From positions 120,572 to 184,571 of the forward strand of contig VXCM01001534.1 in NCBI GenBank assembly GCA_014773175.1: a stretch of 64,000 nucleotides of DNA, written 5' to 3'. This DNA comes from Lucifuga dentata. Its lineage: Eukaryota > Chordata > Actinopteri > Ophidiiformes > Bythitidae. The translations under genes were made by a program, and so were the position numbers. The notes beneath the pieces were generated by a model, which ran no database searches, was not told the origin of the DNA, and worked only from the letters and a program-made list of their open reading frames with translations. This document shows positions 44,419-56,719 of the stretch, one piece after another (positions within the stretch are counted from its first letter, which is position 1; every line of letters begins with the position of its first letter).

Positions 44419-46573
44419 TCATGTTGAGAGATAAGTGCTCAAAATCACTTACAGGAAAGCTGATAAATTACTCAACATTTTATCTTGTAGATAATGTAAG
44501 ACATCAACATGTGTTTATTCTGCAGGGCCTCAGATCAGCTGTTTCCCTCCCAGCAACTTCACAGTCAAGCAGGCCAGTTATGTTGACACATACTGCTGGG
44601 ACTCCCTCATGCACCATGAGTTTGACAGCGATGGAAACTTTGAGGAGCGCTCGCTCTGGGTACACAAAGTAAGATGAAAAATCGCGATCAGATTTGCTTG
44701 ACATATTATTCCCAGAACTGCCGATAGATGATTTTTCTTACTCTGATATACAGAACTTAAGTTTAAAAGGTCAAAGTACTCACTTGATGTGAAGCCAAGT
44801 ACCAATTTTGTTTCGAAACCACTAAAAAAAATTAGGCTTATGCAGCAATACCCCAAGATTTTAGGGCTATTCATTAAATGAGTATAAAGTAGTTGTTATC
44901 AAACCATCATTTTAAGTCACTTATCCCCTTTCCTTGACCCTTTTCTGCATCCCCTTTTCTTTATCTTCCCATTCAGATGTTTCCCTACTCTCTTCTGGCC
45001 ATGGCGATGCTGATGTATCTGCCGGCTCTGATCTGGCGCCAACTTGTCATGCCCACACTGGGAGCTGACCTGCTCTTCATAACTGACGAACTAGACAAGT
45101 CGTACAACCGCTCCATCCGAATGGCCCAGAGCATCTTGGATATGCGCCAGAACACTAAAAATCCCCTCACTTTTCAGGCCGAGCTGGAGAGGTAAGAGAG
45201 AAGAAAAATATATATTTGTTTAGCCCATGGCAAGAATCTTTATTGGTCTTTATGCCTCGTTAATGGAAATGCTGCCTGTTTTACATATTCATGTTTATTT
45301 TAAAGTAAAGATTTAATTAAGACTTTTTTTTTTTTTTTTTTNTTTTTTTTTTTTTTTTTATCAAAGCTATGATTCCCATAGAGACACTGGATCACTGCAG
45401 GAGGCAAATAAGGAGGATCTGAAAAGTAAAACCTAAAAGTTAAAGACATGGGTCTGTGAAAAGAAGGCCATCAGTTTGAGTGCCTCTCAGAAAATGTGGT
45501 TTTGGAAAGAGGATAAGTAACATTCTCCCCTCTCTCAGCAACCATCAGTGTACCCTTGAGCAAGGCCTTTAAACCTCAGCCGCCTCAGCACGTCTGTTGT
45601 GGGAATTGTGGTAGGCAGCTCTTAGTTGCCAGAAGTAGAAGATCGTGAACATTGTGTAGATCCCCAGCAGTGAATGTGTGTTTGAACATGAGCAAGCTTG
45701 CTGAGTTTCCTCTTCTTGTCCGACCGCAGGGCCAAGAAGAAGCGATACTTTGAGTACCCCCTCCTGGAGAGATACATGCAGTGCAAACACAACTCCTACT
45801 TCCTGGTTAGCATGCTTTTCCTGCGTGGCTTCCTGCTCTTGACCTTCATGACCGCTGCCTGCCTCTACTTGGCCTACTTCCACCTCTCCGCCTTCCTGCA
45901 GGATGAGTTCAGCTGCTTTGTCCGCACAGGCATGCTGCGTGATCAGAACTGGGTGCCTGAACTGGTTCAGTGTAAAATGATCGGCCAGTTGGTCTTCCAG
46001 GTGATAAGTGTCGCCAACGGTGCCATCTACCTCCTGTTGGCACCTATCGTAATCTTCAGCCTGGTTCGACTCTTCATTTGGGACACCACCTTCCTCTCTG
46101 TCTACGAGATCCTGCCAGCATTGGATCTGATTAGACATCGTAAGCTAGGTTGTCCACTGAATGACCTCAATGTCCTGCTGCTCTTCTTGCGTGCCAACGT
46201 AGCACACCTGAAATCTTACGGGAAGGTGAGGGCATTGTGCTCGCTGGCGCCACCACAGGTGGGCAACAGTACTCCAGGGCAGGGATTGAATGCAATGCTA
46301 AGCCAAGAAGAGATTCAAGAGCGTGAAGAGGCGGCGATGGAGCTTGCAGAGGAATTGGATGAGGTCAAAGAAGAAGGGAAGCTCAACCTAGTGGATATCA
46401 TGACTATTCTGGGAGCGGCGCAGAGCAAAGTGGTGAACTGCAGCGAGCAGAGGCCATTGGTGGACGAGAATATGAGTCTCGGTACCGTAACACTTATCTA
46501 CACACTCAAACGCATTCTGCTAGTTGCTATTTTCATCTACATCATATGGGATGTACAAAAAATTATTAAGTGA
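40861..46573 (+). CDS. panx3: pannexin-3, four exons, complete
   Basis: Exons 40861-41044, 44526-44668, 44977-45191 and 45730-46573 join with GT-AG borders to give 461 residues and a TGA stop. Pannexin-3 forms large-pore channels (heptameric by recent pannexin structures) in plasma and ER membrane that release ATP and calcium in cartilage and bone cells. Visible: four transmembrane segments; extracellular cysteines C67/C85 and about C243/C262; an N-glycosylation sequon N72-F-T matching human N71; PYSLLA and DLLFITDELDKSYNRSIR, which are PANX3-like. Similarity runs through GCPLNDLNVLLLFLRANV. Human PANX3 has about 392 residues. Here a charged linker and a final hydrophobic segment add about 70. 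Start chosen by the conserved MS(L/I)A..AA..MLSDALL N-terminus with A at -3. Confidence 0.96.
41045..44525. other. panx3 intron 1
   Basis: About 3.5 kb with no exon. 41,890-42,470 is mixed-composition, repeat-free DNA, a weak candidate regulatory element. There is a (GGAT)n tract at 43,015-43,036 and a (GT)n tract at 44,382-44,417 shortly before exon 2. No mobile element is recognised. Confidence 0.45.
44526..44668 (+). CDS. panx3: panx3 exon 2, extracellular loop 1
   Basis: Follows TATTCTGCAG and precedes GTAAGA. After completing a glycine codon it encodes 47 residues: PQISCFPPSNFTVKQASYVD, TYCWDSLMHHEFDSDGNFEE and RSLWVHK. Both loop-1 cysteines and the glycosylation site are here. Confidence 0.95.
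44977..45191 (+). CDS. panx3: panx3 exon 3, transmembrane 2 and intracellular loop
   Basis: Flanked by CCATTCAG and GTAAGA. It encodes the second membrane segment (MFPYSLLAMAMLMYLPALIW), then the intracellular loop helix DLLFITDELDKSYNRSIRMA and NPLTFQAELE. It ends two bases into an arginine codon. Confidence 0.96.
45192..45729. other. panx3 intron 3
   Basis: 538 bases. A T-run broken by N45342 lies at 45,325-45,359 and is probably an assembly join. No exon or element is seen. Confidence 0.6.
45730..46573 (+). CDS. panx3: panx3 exon 4, transmembrane 3-4 and C-terminal tail
   Basis: Follows CGACCGCAG. It encodes RYFEYPLLERYMQCKH, transmembrane 3 (LVSMLFLRGFLLLTFMTAAC), loop 2 with two cysteines, transmembrane 4 (about IYLLLAPIVIFSLVRLF), the conserved SVYEILPALDL and GCPLNDLNVLLLFLRANV blocks, and then an acidic linker (EEIQEREEAAMELAEELDEV). 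The VDIMTILGA piece matches the human VDFMTLLAG end. Instead of stopping soon after, the frame runs on 40 residues to LKRILLVAIFIYIIWDV and QKIIK, a possible fifth membrane segment. Confidence 0.95.
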
Positions 46574-47733
46574 CCTCCAGACTACTGATACAGCTTCTGA
46601 AAATGAATAGCAAATACTCTGAGTGTTAGACAGCATAAGCAGCTCTCACTAAACAGACTGTAACAGAATAAAAATAAGATCACATCCAAGTGGATTTGAG
46701 GAAGGAGTTTCTGGAAAAATCATGTATAGCTGGAGGCAATGAATTCATATAAAACCATCTTGTTTTTGTTTTTTTCATTCTGAAATCAACTGTACAGCCT
46801 ATATTTCTAAAAGAGTCTTTTTTTTGTTTTTTAAGGTAATGGCTAATATAGATGGAGAGATAGATTTGTGGTACTTCCAAGCCCTAACAACCCTCTCCGT
46901 CTCTTCACAGAGCCAAACCACCAGGGGTACCATGAGTTGAAGGAGACTGCACCATTTAGTAATTACTAGGCCTCCTATGGACTGAATCAATGTGATAACA
47001 ATGGGGGAGTTGGGATATTGTCGACAATAGATTTTTAAGAGTACTTTAGCCACAAAGACTGTGGACACCAATCAAAGTTTTTTGTGGTCTGAGGACAAAA
47101 AGCCTCTTTTAGAATTACAGGGCAAGTTGTTACTGGAAATGTCAATGGATTTGATGTTCAGTTTTTAGTATCAGGCATCTGAAGGCACCGCAGACGTTGT
47201 TTCTGTCTCTTAGTTTACTCCCATTCATTTTTATAAACTAGTGCTGATTAATGGTGACATATTTATGGTGTAAGTACACAAAGCATTTTAAATTACACCA
47301 AACTGCATTACTGCAACCATAGATCAAAAAATGACCATCATCCTGGCTTGTTTGTTTGTTTGACAATACAGAAATCTCAAAATTTATGTGCGCAAACGAA
47401 GAGACGAAAGCATTTGTGGATGACAGTACAGGTGCCTGTGTCAGTTATTTATGATATTTTATGAAGTAAACAAAGTAAACGTGCTGTAATTATTATACTG
47501 CTCTCTTTTAGCCGCAGCTGTGCTTTCTTCTACTATTTTTTACATAGGCAGATTAAATCGCTTTTGACATTTTGTGAAATTTTTAATGTATTCAATGTGA
47601 TTCTAAATAAATGACTTTGTGTAAATATTTCAAGTCCAGCTTTGTTGTTGTCAATGTGGGACATAAAAAAAGGATGTTGTTTGTTATGGACCATAGTGCA
47701 ACATGGAGGACATTACATTACATTAATTAATTA

Positions 47734-47775
<42 letters not shown>

Positions 47776-48374
47776 ACAACATCATATGCAGTGTAGTCCA
47801 TGCCTCTTGCTTTGTTAAAATGTGGGTGGTGGGGTTGCAGTGCGCCTAAACAATGATGATTCTGACAGCCTAATTATTGTTTCCTAAATCAGTATCTTCA
47901 ATAATCCACTGGATCCCAAAAAAGTTTCGACATTATAGACATGTTAAGTATGGAACTGTGTTTTTAGAATCCTGCCCAATGTGTTTTGACTTTACATCAA
48001 GGCCTAGCAGTCCTCCTGATGCAGATTTAACATTCTAAATTACATTCTTGACTGTATAAAGCTGTAAGCTGTCTCCTCCTGATTCCTTTAGCAGATGCCC
48101 GGCCGGTATCTCAGCATGTGCCTCTGCCCCACACGTGTATGTCTATTAACAGTTCATAAGTTTGGATGCTCCAAATCTCAGCGAGTCTTGATTTCCTCAA
48201 CATGATGGCAGCAGGAAACACATAATTTTTTCAGTGAATTTATTTTTACTGCCTGTAATTTTTAGAGCTGTAGAGAATAAATCACTTTGTTGGTTTTGTG
48301 CACAAATTTTAGATACACTAGTGGCAAAAGAACAATGACTAGACAATGATTTCTTGTAGGTTGTAGTTAATGAC
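46574..48374 (+). other. panx3 3' untranslated region and downstream spacer
   Basis: A canonical AATAAA at 47,606-47,611 lies about 1 kb after the stop and is followed by a GT-rich stretch, so it is the probable poly(A) signal. A (CA)n tract is at 47,735-47,770. Nothing else is supported. Confidence 0.5.
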
Positions 48375-48964
48375 TTTAAAGGACCACACTGGCGATCATG
48401 CATGTTTGAGCCCAATATATACAGCTTGTATGTTACATTACTGACCACCAATTTCCAAAACATAAAACCATGTTTTTATTTTATTATTTTTTTCAAACCA
48501 CCAAATCTTTCAAAATCGATTACCCAGGTGACACACCCAAGTCAATGTTTCACCTTCTAACACTTATGCATGATTGTAGAAAGGACGCTCATTTTAATTT
48601 CTCAGTAAAAGCCATCTTCGACTGGGACTATATTTCCTGGCAGAGACATACATTGTCTTCTGTGCAGCTGGATTGGTTAAATAAAGTTACTTAGACACAC
48701 ACACACACACACAAAAAAACTTAATAGACATTGTGTTTGCTGTGATGGATTATGTATATGAAGCATGTTTAAAGTCTCTACAAGTTGATTTTAATAGCCA
48801 ACCAGAATAATCTGAAACCAATGGCAGTCTGGATAGCAGGAAAAAAAATCAAAAGTTTACCACTAAAGTAGTATATTTTGGGAAATGGCTGTCAGTAAGG
48901 TAACATGCATGTGTATTGTATAGACTGATCTCACACATGCATAATCGCTGGTATGATCCTTTAA
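48375..48964. mobile_element. R1 family element, copy F
   Basis: Starts TTTAAAGGACCACACTGGCG and ends GCTGGTATGATCCTTTAA. It carries the R1 body in the orientation opposite to copy A (GGCAGAGACATACATTGTC, TGGTTAAATAAAGTTACTT) with a (CA)n insert at 48,693-48,711. It is a near full-length copy with both inverted ends. Confidence 0.78.
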
Positions 48965-50311
48965 AAGGACAGGATTTTAAATTTGTTTAGAATAACTGTT
49001 TTCAGTGTTTATAGATTACAGATTACATTGCATTATCACAGTTTTACAAATGCGTGCATGTCTCAGTTTATAGTGTTTGTTTTTGTGTGATCACATTCAT
49101 TAGCAGGTGACAAAGCATGTGCAGAATTTAAGCACAGTTTTCTGAGCGGTGTTTTCGATTGATGCAGTTGTAATCCTCGTTTTATGTCAATTAACCAGAT
49201 GACACATCAAGCACCCAGCAGATAATAAATACATGACACTCACCAACTGTTTTATGGAAAAATGAAAACTACATGCAGAGTATATCATGCAATTATTTTG
49301 ATATAGTCTAAATACATAAATAGGGGCATCAGAGGACAGCAGGAAATAAAATAATGCATTGCAGTCAGATCTGATGCAAACTGTTAATGAAAAGTGTCCA
49401 TTTGGAAGTCCAGCTATGAATGATGGCAGTATTCTGCAGGATATCATGGCACTGCAAAAACTTTGGAGTTTATTTTATTATTGGAAGACGTAAGAGTACC
49501 TGGAGCACTATATTAGAGCAATAAATAAATAAATAAATAAATAAAAATAAATAAACCTCCGTTTTATGAGGTAATATGAGTTCTAAAATCTACCTGATTG
49601 GAGAGTTTTTTTCAATGTAGAAAAGAAAAAAATATATATAGTTTAGCAAAAGTCACATTTTTTATTGTGCATTCCAGGCAATATGAATCATTCAAAAATA
49701 ATTATGACAAAAAACAAAACAAAACAAAAAAAAAAACTTCACAAATTGATAANTTCAAAAATAATTATGACAAAAAACAAAACAAAACAAAAAAAAAAAC
49801 TTCACAAATTGATAAAAATTGAGCTTTAGCTTTTTGAGCTTTTGTCTGATATTGGTCATTGGGCGAGTGGCGGGGTACACACTGGACAAGTTGTCAGTCT
49901 ATCGCAGGGCTGACACAGAGACAGACAAACTCATTCACGCCTATGGTCAATTTAGAGTTTCCAATTCACCTGACATTCTCCATGCTAAATTATTGAGTGG
50001 GTTTTCATACTGTAACTCTAAGACAAAAAAAAAAAAAAAAAANAAAAAAAAAAAAAAAAAATATGGTTTTAATTGTTACCTCTTAATTATAATTATTCAA
50101 AAGGCATAAATGTCATGTATTGTGGTCTGCTTTCGGCTGGTTTTGGCCACTTGAGGGCATCATTGAGTCATGCTGAAGGTTTGGACAAACTACTGTTCTG
50201 AAGGCATCACTGTATTAATTTCTGTGTTGCATCATAAGTGGGGGGTCACCGCTGATATTTATAATTTCTGTAATCAAAACAAAAGCAAATGTCATTTCAT
50301 TCAAATCAGCC
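48965..50311. other. intergenic with assembly joins and a dispersed repeat
   Basis: 49,858-49,990 matches a common fish interspersed repeat (GGCGGGGTACACACTGGACA, then TCAATTTAGAGTTTCCAATT); part of the same family is at 61,551-61,650. A 62-base sequence is repeated exactly around N49753 (49,691-49,752 and 49,754-49,815). An A-run at 50,026-50,061 contains N50043. A (AATA)n tract is at 49,521-49,552. No gene is seen. Confidence 0.55.
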
Positions 50312-50525
50312 TTATCGGGCTTTCACCAGGTCCAGCTGCTCTGCCAGAGTCTGTAAAAGCTTCTGAGATGCTGCCAGTTCTCCCGTATGTGAGGAGGTTT
50401 GTGCTGCTGTGTCTGGATTGCTGCCTTTTGGAATCAAGAAACTGCTGGTGGTCTTCATCGATGAAGTTCAGCTGTGTCAGCAGGCTGGACACCAACTGCT
50501 CAGTGTTTTGGCATAATGCTCGAGC
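50312..50525 (-). pseudogene. coding-like fragment with frameshift, unidentified
   Basis: On the minus strand two frames abut. The first, about 50,525-50,430, reads CQNTEQLVSSLLTQLNF, IDEDHQQFLDSK. The second, from about 50,440 to a TAA at 50,314-50,312, reads SNPDTAAQTSSHTGELAASQ then KLLQTLAEQLDLVKAR. Together they look like the C-terminal end of an alpha-helical, coiled-coil-like protein with one frame slip near 50,435. The 5' side is cut by R1 copy G at 50,526. I do not recognise the protein. It may be a real last exon, a truncated pseudogene or chance. Confidence 0.35.
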
Positions 50526-51118
50526 TTTAAAGGGCCATCCCTGTGATATTGCATGTTGGAGCCGAATCAATACATGGCAGCATAAATGTTACAGTACATC
50601 AGTCTTTTTCCAAAACATCAAAACTGTATTTTAGTCTTTTTTTTTTTTTTTANTTTTTTTTTTTTTTTTAGTTTTCCTGTTGTTTTGTCAAATTCCCTAA
50701 TCTTTCAAAATCAAATATGCAGGTGAAACACCCCTTTAAATTTCATTGTTTCGCTTACTACCACATACATCTGAATGCAGAAGGGAGAGTTGTTTTTAAT
50801 TTCTTGGTTAAAGCTGTCTTTTCCTGGGTCTGTATTCCCTGGCAGAGACGTACCATCATCTTCCAGCTTTGTGTTGGACCGGTTAAATAAAGTTACTTCG
50901 ACAAAAACTTTAATAGACATCGTGTTCGCTGTGACAACTTGATTTTAGTAGCCTGCTGCACTGATCTGAAACCAATGGGAGTCTGAAAGGCAGGAAAAAC
51001 CCTTTTAATATTTACCGCTCCAGTAGTATCTTTTGGGAAATATTGTCAGCAATGCAATGTGTATGTGGATTTTATATATTGGGCTCAAACATGCAAAACC
51101 ACTGATGTAGTCCTTTAA
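50526..51118. mobile_element. R1 family element, copy G
   Basis: Starts TTTAAAGGGCCATCCCTGTG and ends ACTGATGTAGTCCTTTAA. The body is in the same orientation as copies D and F and includes GGCAGAGACGTACCATCATC and a T-run broken by N50653 (50,638-50,669). Confidence 0.75.
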
Positions 51119-52430
51119 GTGGGATTCGATCGTGAAATGGGAGATCAAAGGCATTCTTATCCTGCTCCACACTTTCTCTCTTCCCTGTTTGTGTAATGTC
51201 TGTGTTACATCCAGGCAACGCTGAGGCGATACCATCATGGGGTTTACATAACAGCACGGCAGCAAGCTCTCTGCTGCAGCCGAGTGATTGAATTTGTGCA
51301 AATATACAATTCAACAACTCTCCATGCTGTAGCTTTTCCCTCAGCATGGCGTGAAAAATAGACTGATGGGAGCAGATAACAGCAACCAATTATTCTGCAC
51401 TCATCCTGTTTGTTTCCTTTGTGTATAGCAATGATCTATGCCTTGGATAGTGAGTGGGGAGAGTCGATGAGGTTGCTTCAGGACAGACCACACAACCACC
51501 CAATTAAAGAAGCTGATGTAGCGATATATGAGGAGAATTGTTTGTCTTCACCTAAAATTTCCCCTTAAAGGACAATACAAGCAATTTTGCTTGTTTGAGC
51601 CAAACATATACAACCTGCATACATGTTATGTTTCTAACAACCATTGTTCCAAAAAATGAAACCATATTTTAGCTTTCCTGTTACCAAATCTCTTAATCTT
51701 TCAAAAACAAATGGTATTCTGAAATGTATCACTCCCATACTATATTTTGGGAAATGGTTGCAAGTAACATAATATGTATGCAAGTTGTATATATCAGGGC
51801 TGAAAAAAAGCTAAGTCGCCAGGTTGTCCTTGAAGAGGTAAATGCTCATGTAATACTCCTTCCTCCTCTAGGTGGTGATCCTACAAATGTCCGTTTGCCA
51901 TTAGAATGTACTGGAGTCAAGGTTCGGTGCTTGCGGCTCACATTGAAAGTAGTGACAGCATGCAAAAGAGAGGCTGATGTAGTAGCATTAAGCACAGCCG
52001 AGGTGACCTTTAGTTCACAACACAATTGATCTGGCTCACCTCCTCGCTCAGGTCGCCACGTAATGAAGACAGAACCGTAAATGAAAAGCGATGGGCCGGG
52101 CTTCACAGAAAACACACACACAGGCAGTTTTGTGTTCTTGCTGCTGTAATTAGGGGAGAGCTGAAAGCCATAAGCTTGTCAGGGCAGAAGGTGGTTATAT
52201 TGGGGACATAGAATAAACAATGGTGGAAGAAGAAGTACTCAAGTCCTTTAGAAAAAGTAAATTAAATGCACTAATACCACTGAAGGAGCCATACAGCTAT
52301 TTATAGAGGGAATATGAAAATGATTTGTTCAGGTCATTTCATTTCCTGTCTTACCTGCAGGAAAGTGACAGGAAGTGAGGGGAAGAAAATAGACCATCTG
52401 CCATAGTTTATCTTTTACGAGATACTTGCC
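51119..52430. other. intergenic with truncated R1 copy H (51,565-51,805)
   Basis: Copy H starts CTTAAAGGACAATACAAGCA and reaches GGGAAATGGTTGCAAGTAAC and a degraded right end (ATCAGGGCTG). About 300 internal bases are missing, so it is an internally deleted derivative. Apart from this, no gene is recognised. 51,830-52,190 is unique mixed-composition DNA. Confidence 0.5.
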
Positions 52431-55240
52431 TTAAAGGGCCATTTCAGTGGCTTTGCATGGTTGAACCCAATCAATACTTCCAACATACTGTATATGTTAC
52501 ATTTCTGCTATCTCCCAAAGCATACTCTACTGTAGCGGTATATTTTGGAATAATTTTTCCTATCTTCCAGACAGCCCTTGGCTCATGAGACATGCTTCAA
52601 ATATAATCAGAGTGATTTCTAAGGAAAGACCCACCCAGCACCTGGAGTTCAGCTTTAGTCTGAGTCATTCCTGCATTTTTAAGACAAATGGCTTGGGGTT
52701 TGGGCCATTGTTCTGAGTTAAAGCACTCCTGCGTGGGGGAGTTTGGGAGTCATTCTTCTCTAAGACTGTGGAAAGCATATTCAAAGCCTGACCCTATTGC
52801 AGCTCCATGGATTCCAAATTGTCTCATAAAATATATCTAAAAGCAAAGACTAATAGTAATAATCTCTTGATCTATTATTAACATACTAGGTATATGAATC
52901 TTAGGGCTCATTTAGTGAAGTGAAATAAAAGTAATCTTAATTCAAAGTTGGGAAATGGTATGAAGCAAGAATTATTAAAGGCCATCTGAGGCTTGAATAA
53001 ATTAGACAGCCTATCAAGCAGAAGATAAATATTCTTTATTATTCAATTTGGAGAGTCATTCACAAGTGTAGCTCATCAAACAGGACTAAAAGCCACTGAC
53101 AATATAATAATCCTGGAGTTTATTAAAAAAAATTACATAAATCTTAGTTTGTCTCAGAACATTTACATTAAAGCAGGTACAAGTCAAACTCAGGAAATAA
53201 TTAACAGAAAATATGATTTAATCCCCTATAGAGCAATTGAGGCTGAGGAAATTAAAAAGATTGATGGTGTCAATGTATAAACTTTGCCTCTTGGTTGAAA
53301 TAAGGTCAGGACAGTTGGGCAGGGGATCAGAGGCAGAGGGCAGACAGACCTACAGCAGGTCTGCCTCCAAGGAGCGTCCCCCCAGACACCTTACAGTCTA
53401 ATCACGCACCCCACCCCCACCCCTCCCCCCACGCTCTGGAAGGACACCTTGCTAAGCAGGTCCCTAAATGACCCACAATACAATTCTCATAGAAAATTCA
53501 TTAATGAATATTAAGACACAATGTTTAAATGTGTGGTAAAAATTACACAAATATTGGGTGAAAATTCATATTTTATTTTAATTTTTTCTAACTTATATGT
53601 GAATGCATTGGTCTTAGTGGTCTTTTTGCCTATAATTTTTACTTTTTTAATTATCTAATTTTATGACTCGTGTTGTTTTTTTCGTTTTTTTTTGTAGCTT
53701 TCTAAAACACTTTCAGTTGCATTCAATGAAAAGTGCTACACAAGTAAAATTTGTGGGTGGGTGATTGATTAATTGATTGATTATATGAGGAGGTAACATT
53801 CAGAAACATCATTCTATAATGCCTTGAATTAATATAATAGGGTTGACTGAGGGTTTTTTTTTTGTTTTTTTTTTTACATATTTTTTTGCTGTATCTGCCA
53901 AAGGACACACTGATGTTCTATTGTTATTCATCTGAATTACCTGTAAAATGAAAATAAGATGCTTTTTTTTCTGAACATTAATTCTATAGAGTAAGATAAA
54001 CAATTTAACTATAGCACAACACTGATTTATAAGGACACTGAGCTAAAAAATAAATAAATAAATAAAAGTGTAATTTATCATGCTTTCTGCAAAATTTTGA
54101 TTCATTTTGCTCAATAACCTTAGTAATTAAGCTGATTCCTCTCAGTTTCCCTATATATCAGCATTCATTTTTTTTAAAGTTGGGTAAATGCAATGTAGAA
54201 CTGTTATACACATTCTTTTCTCATTTATATTACTTGGAACTCATTATTTTTTCCAGTGTTGTGTAGAAAAATGCATAGTATTACAGATTGTTTAATTTAA
54301 ATTACTTGCTTTTGATCCATCAACACTGTTACTGTTATCAACACTGTTGCTTAGTATGTATATCATAAATTATATAAATAGTACGCAACAATTTTCAACA
54401 GTGGTTCCCAGAGAGAGGCACATTTAAAAATGGAAACACAAAGCTCATGAGTTTACTGATTAAAAAAGGCATTTAACTTTCTTTAACAGAATACTAATAA
54501 TGGTATTGAGGGAAATGTGCTGGATAAGCTTTTCTAAAGTTGTTCTACAGTCACTTTCCTAGTGCTATAACATCACTTGCATGTGAATTATTATGTCTGT
54601 GTATTAGAGATTTGTGCAAAACATGTTACTTTTCATTAAAATTGGCTTTCAGCCACCTAAAATTCCAAGCCAAAAAAAAAAACAAAAAACAAACAAACGA
54701 ACCAGTGAAGTCAATTCTTCAGTATAAAGAGGACAACATATTTTGTGAAAGTGGTTTGTGAAAATTTTGATTTAATTTCTGCCAAGTCTGCAGATTTTCT
54801 ATTTCTCTCTCTCTCTCTCTCTTTTTTTGAATTTTGTTTTCTAGAAATTTCTTGATTAAAAATATCTCTAGGTAGAAATATTTTAAGAAAAAGTAAAAGG
54901 AATGGGAAGAAACTTTAAAAAGTAGAAAAAAATAGAAATAATTCTCAATATAACCCATTTCTAGATTTTTTTCTTGATTCTAGAAAATTCAAATAAAATA
55001 AAATAAAGTTTGACCGAAAAAAATAAATAAATGATTAATTGATTTTAGAACATTTTGAAAATTTTCAGACTTGCGTGTTAGCTAAACATCATTTAAGACC
55101 TCCTTTGTTGTTTACAGGCTTGGCACAAATGTCAAGATTTTAGACAAATGTCAAATTTAGTCAATAAAGGATATTTCTTTTAGTGCAGCTTTAAAGGGGC
55201 AAATGGACAATGAATTAAATGCAAAGTAAAACTGAAAAGC
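52431..55240. other. intergenic, R1 fragment then AT-rich DNA
   Basis: 52,431-52,600 is an R1 left-end fragment (TTAAAGGGCCATTTCAGTGG ... TCTTCCAGACAGCCC). 53,330-53,460 is a small GC/C-rich patch. From 53,500 to 55,240 the DNA is very AT-rich with short A/T runs, (ATTG)n-like units near 53,766 and a (CT)n tract at 54,801-54,823. No gene is seen. Confidence 0.45.
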
Positions 55241-55700
55241 ACATCTTTAGGGTTAAAGACATCCCGCTGGAGGGATGATGAAGCTCATGGTCAGGCTGTG
55301 GTAAGTATAACGCATAAACTTCTTTATGAGAAAATAGCAGCAATTTTTCATATCGCATTTATATAGTTTTACAAAACTGTGACAGACTGTTACTGACACC
55401 AACATTTTATTGAATTTAAAAGTCACTGACAAATCAACAGCAGATTCTGACCTCCACAGTGACTCGGGTCCGTCCCTCCTGTCTGACTCGCTGCACTGGC
55501 AGCCTGCTTACTTCAGGTGTCAGAGTCAAGTGCAGCTATCAGCAGGGAGGACGTGGGATTCACAGAAAGGGGGGCTGACATTGTATTTCAGTCAGGGCTG
55601 TCAAGACGTGACACCATAACGCCCTGAAAGGTGAGGATATCTGCACTCCACCGCACTTCTGACAAAACCCAGCCAACGCAGCTGTAAGTGAGAGCACGGT
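55241..55700 (+). other. exon-like but unassigned sequence
   Basis: An ATGATGAAGCTCATGGTC start followed by CTGTG|GTAAGTA at 55,276-55,307 looks like a short first coding exon with a donor. About 150 bases on, 55,440-55,640 is more GC-rich, preceded by a CCTCCACAG acceptor-like site and followed by GGTGAGG. Together they might be two small exons of an unknown gene. No protein family is recognised and the reading frame between them is untested, so this is weak. Confidence 0.2.
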
Positions 55701-56672
55701 AAGTCAGTAAGGTCATATCAGGTTATCTGTGTAGTTACTTACAGTACAGATTCTAAAAAACTGAACTATTTGACTAAAAACAACATAAATGCATACTTCA
55801 GGAAGTGAGATGAGGCACACACAGGTCTCATGTACATCTTGCATTCAAATGTGATCTCTGCATCTGAAACGAGTGGTAGTCTGGAAATTAGGAAAAACAA
55901 TTCTAAAATGTACCGCTCCACTGGTATGTTTTGGGAAATGGCTGTCAGTAACGTAACATGTAAGTGAACTGTATATGGGCTCAAACATGAGTGTGAAATG
56001 TCACATAGGATATTTGTCATAAAGAAGAAGACATATGCTGTTGTCCTTACAGTCTGTGATTGCTACAGGCAATCACAGGGTATCGTTCTTCATTTTTCTG
56101 GATTCCACTTCTCGTTGCCATTTTTTGGCACCTAACTAGTCTTCCATACTTAAACCTAGAAACACCATTCAAATTTCAAGCATTTCAGAAAATTCCGCAT
56201 ATTAGTGTTATGTCTTTTGGTGTTAACATCTCTTATAATTTTGAAATATTCAGCATTTTTCAGGCAAAGTTTCCTATGCAAAGTCAATGCAGCAAGGATA
56301 GAACAATCCTTCAGGCATCCTCTTTTCAAACATAACTTCAGCATACTTTCAGCAAGAAATACCATTAAAACAGTATTCACAAGACCTTCAACTTTTACTT
56401 TACTAAATCAGCAATTCTGTGCCTTTCATGGTTTTTGAGAAATCATAAGTTAAAAAATTCATGATTTTAGCACTCTTCTAGCATTAAATATGAGTGTGTT
56501 GGCAAATCTGCAGTGGGGACAGGGCTGGACAGTGTGTACCTGATTGCCTGAGCCCCATGATTGGTGGATTTTAAATATCTTGAACATCTTTCACTTTTCA
56601 TAAACAATAAAGATATCAGTAAGTACGAAAATTAGTTCTCTCTCAGAAAATGTAAACATTTAATAGTTTGGA

Positions 56673-56719
<47 letters not shown>

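Noticed and set aside
45569..46138. 189-residue open frame on the minus strand
   Set aside because: It is the exact antisense of panx3 exon 4, which has strong family similarity on the + strand. It has no similarity of its own.
50170..50634. 154-residue + strand frame
   Set aside because: It runs into R1 copy G and is Cys/Trp-rich without family similarity. The minus-strand fragment at 50,312-50,525 is a better candidate.
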